Source: Bacteroidales bacterium
GTDB lineage: Bacteria; Bacteroidota; Bacteroidia; Bacteroidales; UBA932
NCBI GenBank assembly: GCA_017430365.1
Contig: JAFRNC010000006.1
Location: 62,001-126,000 of the forward strand
Length of the DNA stretch: 64,000 bases
Direction of reading: 5' to 3'
Shown here: piece after piece, positions 63,199-64,000 of the stretch
Numbering within the stretch: position 1 is the stretch's first letter
Layout of the letters: each line of letters starts with the position of its first letter
The notes under the pieces: generated by a model
What the model saw: only the letters and a program-made list of their open reading frames with translations
What the model was told of the DNA's origin: nothing
Database searches by the model: none
Position numbers and translations under genes: made by a program

Positions 63199-64000
63199 CT
63201 ACCTCATGGAGATGGAGCTGACTAGCTCGGGCCAGAAAATGGCATTAGCGGTCAGCTTGCCCGTTCCATACCAGATTGCACGGAAATTAGGGTCTATCGT
63301 CAGGCTTATGATCCTTCCGCGGCCCATCGCGGTCAACACGGCGACGGGCGAGCCGGCCAGTTTGTCCTGAATACGAGGAAGCAGATTGCCCGAAAGCAGG
63401 ACCGGGTCGGAATGGATCAGCGGTGTACGCAGCCGGCTCTGCAATGGCTCAAGTATGATATTATTGTTCTTGAAAACCGGCAGTCTGTCGGCTTTGTAGC
63501 CCCATCCCAAAGGATGGGTAAGGTCCAATCCCGCCTCAAGGATTACGCCATTGATGCTCTGGGCCCGTGTGGCAACCGAGATCTTTCCGTAAGGGATGTC
63601 CGTATCGATTGGATTCGGCTTGGCCGCCAGGCCGTCGAGACCCAGGCGGCGGAGGAAATTGCAGCCCTGTTCAAGCGTAACCAGGGTTCCTCCCCGCTCC
63701 ACCCACGTACGGATTCTCGAAACGGCAGAAGCGCTCAAGGATGAGTGCCCGGAAGTGACAAAGAGTACATTGTACTTATCCAGATCGAGTCCCGCCATCC
63801 CGTCCGAAGGCAGGATGCTCAGAGGTATCCTGTAATGCTGGTCCATCAGATGCCATAAACCTCCTACGGCAACCGATGCGGCTTCCGGGCCTCCGATGAC
63901 AGCCACGCGCGGGAGACGCACCGTAGCGAAAGTACCGCTGCCGATATTATGTCCGGAGGTAAAACCGCTGTCAAGCGCATATACATCCACGCCGTCTTCT
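63199..64000 (-). CDS. C-terminal part of a large protein with a GATase1-like domain (partial)
   Basis: The frame is open to the window edge (no start inside), so this is the last ~267 residues of a longer protein. The visible part has RVAVIGGPEAASVAVGGLWHLMDQHYRIPLSILP. LDKYNVLFVTSGHSSLSASAVSRIRTWVERGGTLVTLEQG follows, then GSPVAVLTAMGRGRIISLTIDPNFRAIWYGTG. This is the class-I glutamine-amidotransferase-like domain often found at the C-terminus of secreted M14 zinc carboxypeptidase-like proteins in Bacteroidota. No catalytic Cys is seen at the usual nucleophile elbow, so the domain is probably structural. The identity of the N-terminal part is a guess. Confidence 0.7.
   Translation of the reverse strand, partial: EDGVDVYALDSGFTSGHNIGSGTFATVRLPRVAVIGGPEAASVAVGGLWHLMDQHYRIPLSILPSDGMAGLDLDKYNVLFVTSGHSSLSASAVSRIRTWVERGGTLVTLEQGCNFLRRLGLDGLAAKPNPIDTDIPYGKISVATRAQSINGVILEAGLDLTHPLGWGYKADRLPVFKNNNIILEPLQSRLRTPLIHSDPVLLSGNLLPRIQDKLAGSPVAVLTAMGRGRIISLTIDPNFRAIWYGTGKLTANAIFWPELVSSISMR

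Overview
The window is a stretch of a Bacteroidota chromosome, most likely an anaerobic gut member of the Bacteroidales. This rests on repeated TAnnTTTG -7 promoter octamers (the Bacteroidota SigA type) and on Bacteroidota-type families: DUF4249 next to a TonB receptor, a fimbrillin-like domain, a PCMD-type protein, DUF4491 and the TGS-uridine kinase fusion. Anaerobic metabolism (GlpABC, pyruvate phosphate dikinase) and almost no Shine-Dalgarno sites fit the same picture. Coding density is high, and several neighbours share or overlap stop codons. I see no rRNA, CRISPR array, insertion sequence, prophage or plasmid function; there is one tRNA.

Layout. 1-9.2 kb: small envelope genes; a TonB receptor with a DUF1349 lipoprotein; a gpx-marR-gpx peroxide-defence operon with two matching palindromic operators on its promoter; a Tat-exported QueG-like ferredoxin coupled to an 850-residue mosaic lipoprotein. 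9.2-13.2 kb: an M16 protease, a CDF metal exporter and a dead stub of an O6-alkylguanine methyltransferase gene. 13.2-21.1 kb: a tight six-gene lipid operon (RND/MMPL exporter, FakA-like, FakB-like, acyltransferase-like GNAT, PlsX, ACP) facing a LolA-like gene. 21.2-28.1 kb: an acyltransferase-3 membrane protein, and an operon of GH2 beta-galactosidase, alpha/beta hydrolase and nucleoside kinase. 28.1-35.1 kb: ion transport (CPA2 antiporter, MntP, CaCA exchanger), a methyltransferase-like protein and an N-domain-less ClpB. 35.2-38.3 kb: two tandem papain-fold (C1B) peptidases followed by phosphatidylserine synthase.

38.3-43.9 kb: a six-gene operon holding an SRD5A-type steroid 5-alpha-reductase, an Old Yellow Enzyme and two hydroxysteroid-dehydrogenase-like SDRs, headed by a surface alpha/beta hydrolase and a PCMD-type protein. 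This looks like a reductive steroid or bile-acid pathway and is the most interesting system here. 44.0-52.5 kb: a complete glycerol/glycerol-3-phosphate regulon (glpABC-glpQ-glpT facing glpKF). 52.6-55.9 kb: a TonB receptor with its DUF4249 partner. 55.9-56.7 kb: HicAB toxin-antitoxin and tRNA-Arg(TCT). 56.8-64 kb: GH20 hexosaminidase, DUF368, pyruvate phosphate dikinase, a CBM9-like protein and the C-terminal part of a large secreted protein cut by the window edge.

Together the genes describe a host-associated anaerobe that takes up glycans, glycerophosphodiesters and probably fatty acids and sterols, reduces the latter, and withstands peroxide and metal stress. Functional assignments are from reading motifs and family resemblance in the translated sequence; no database search was run.
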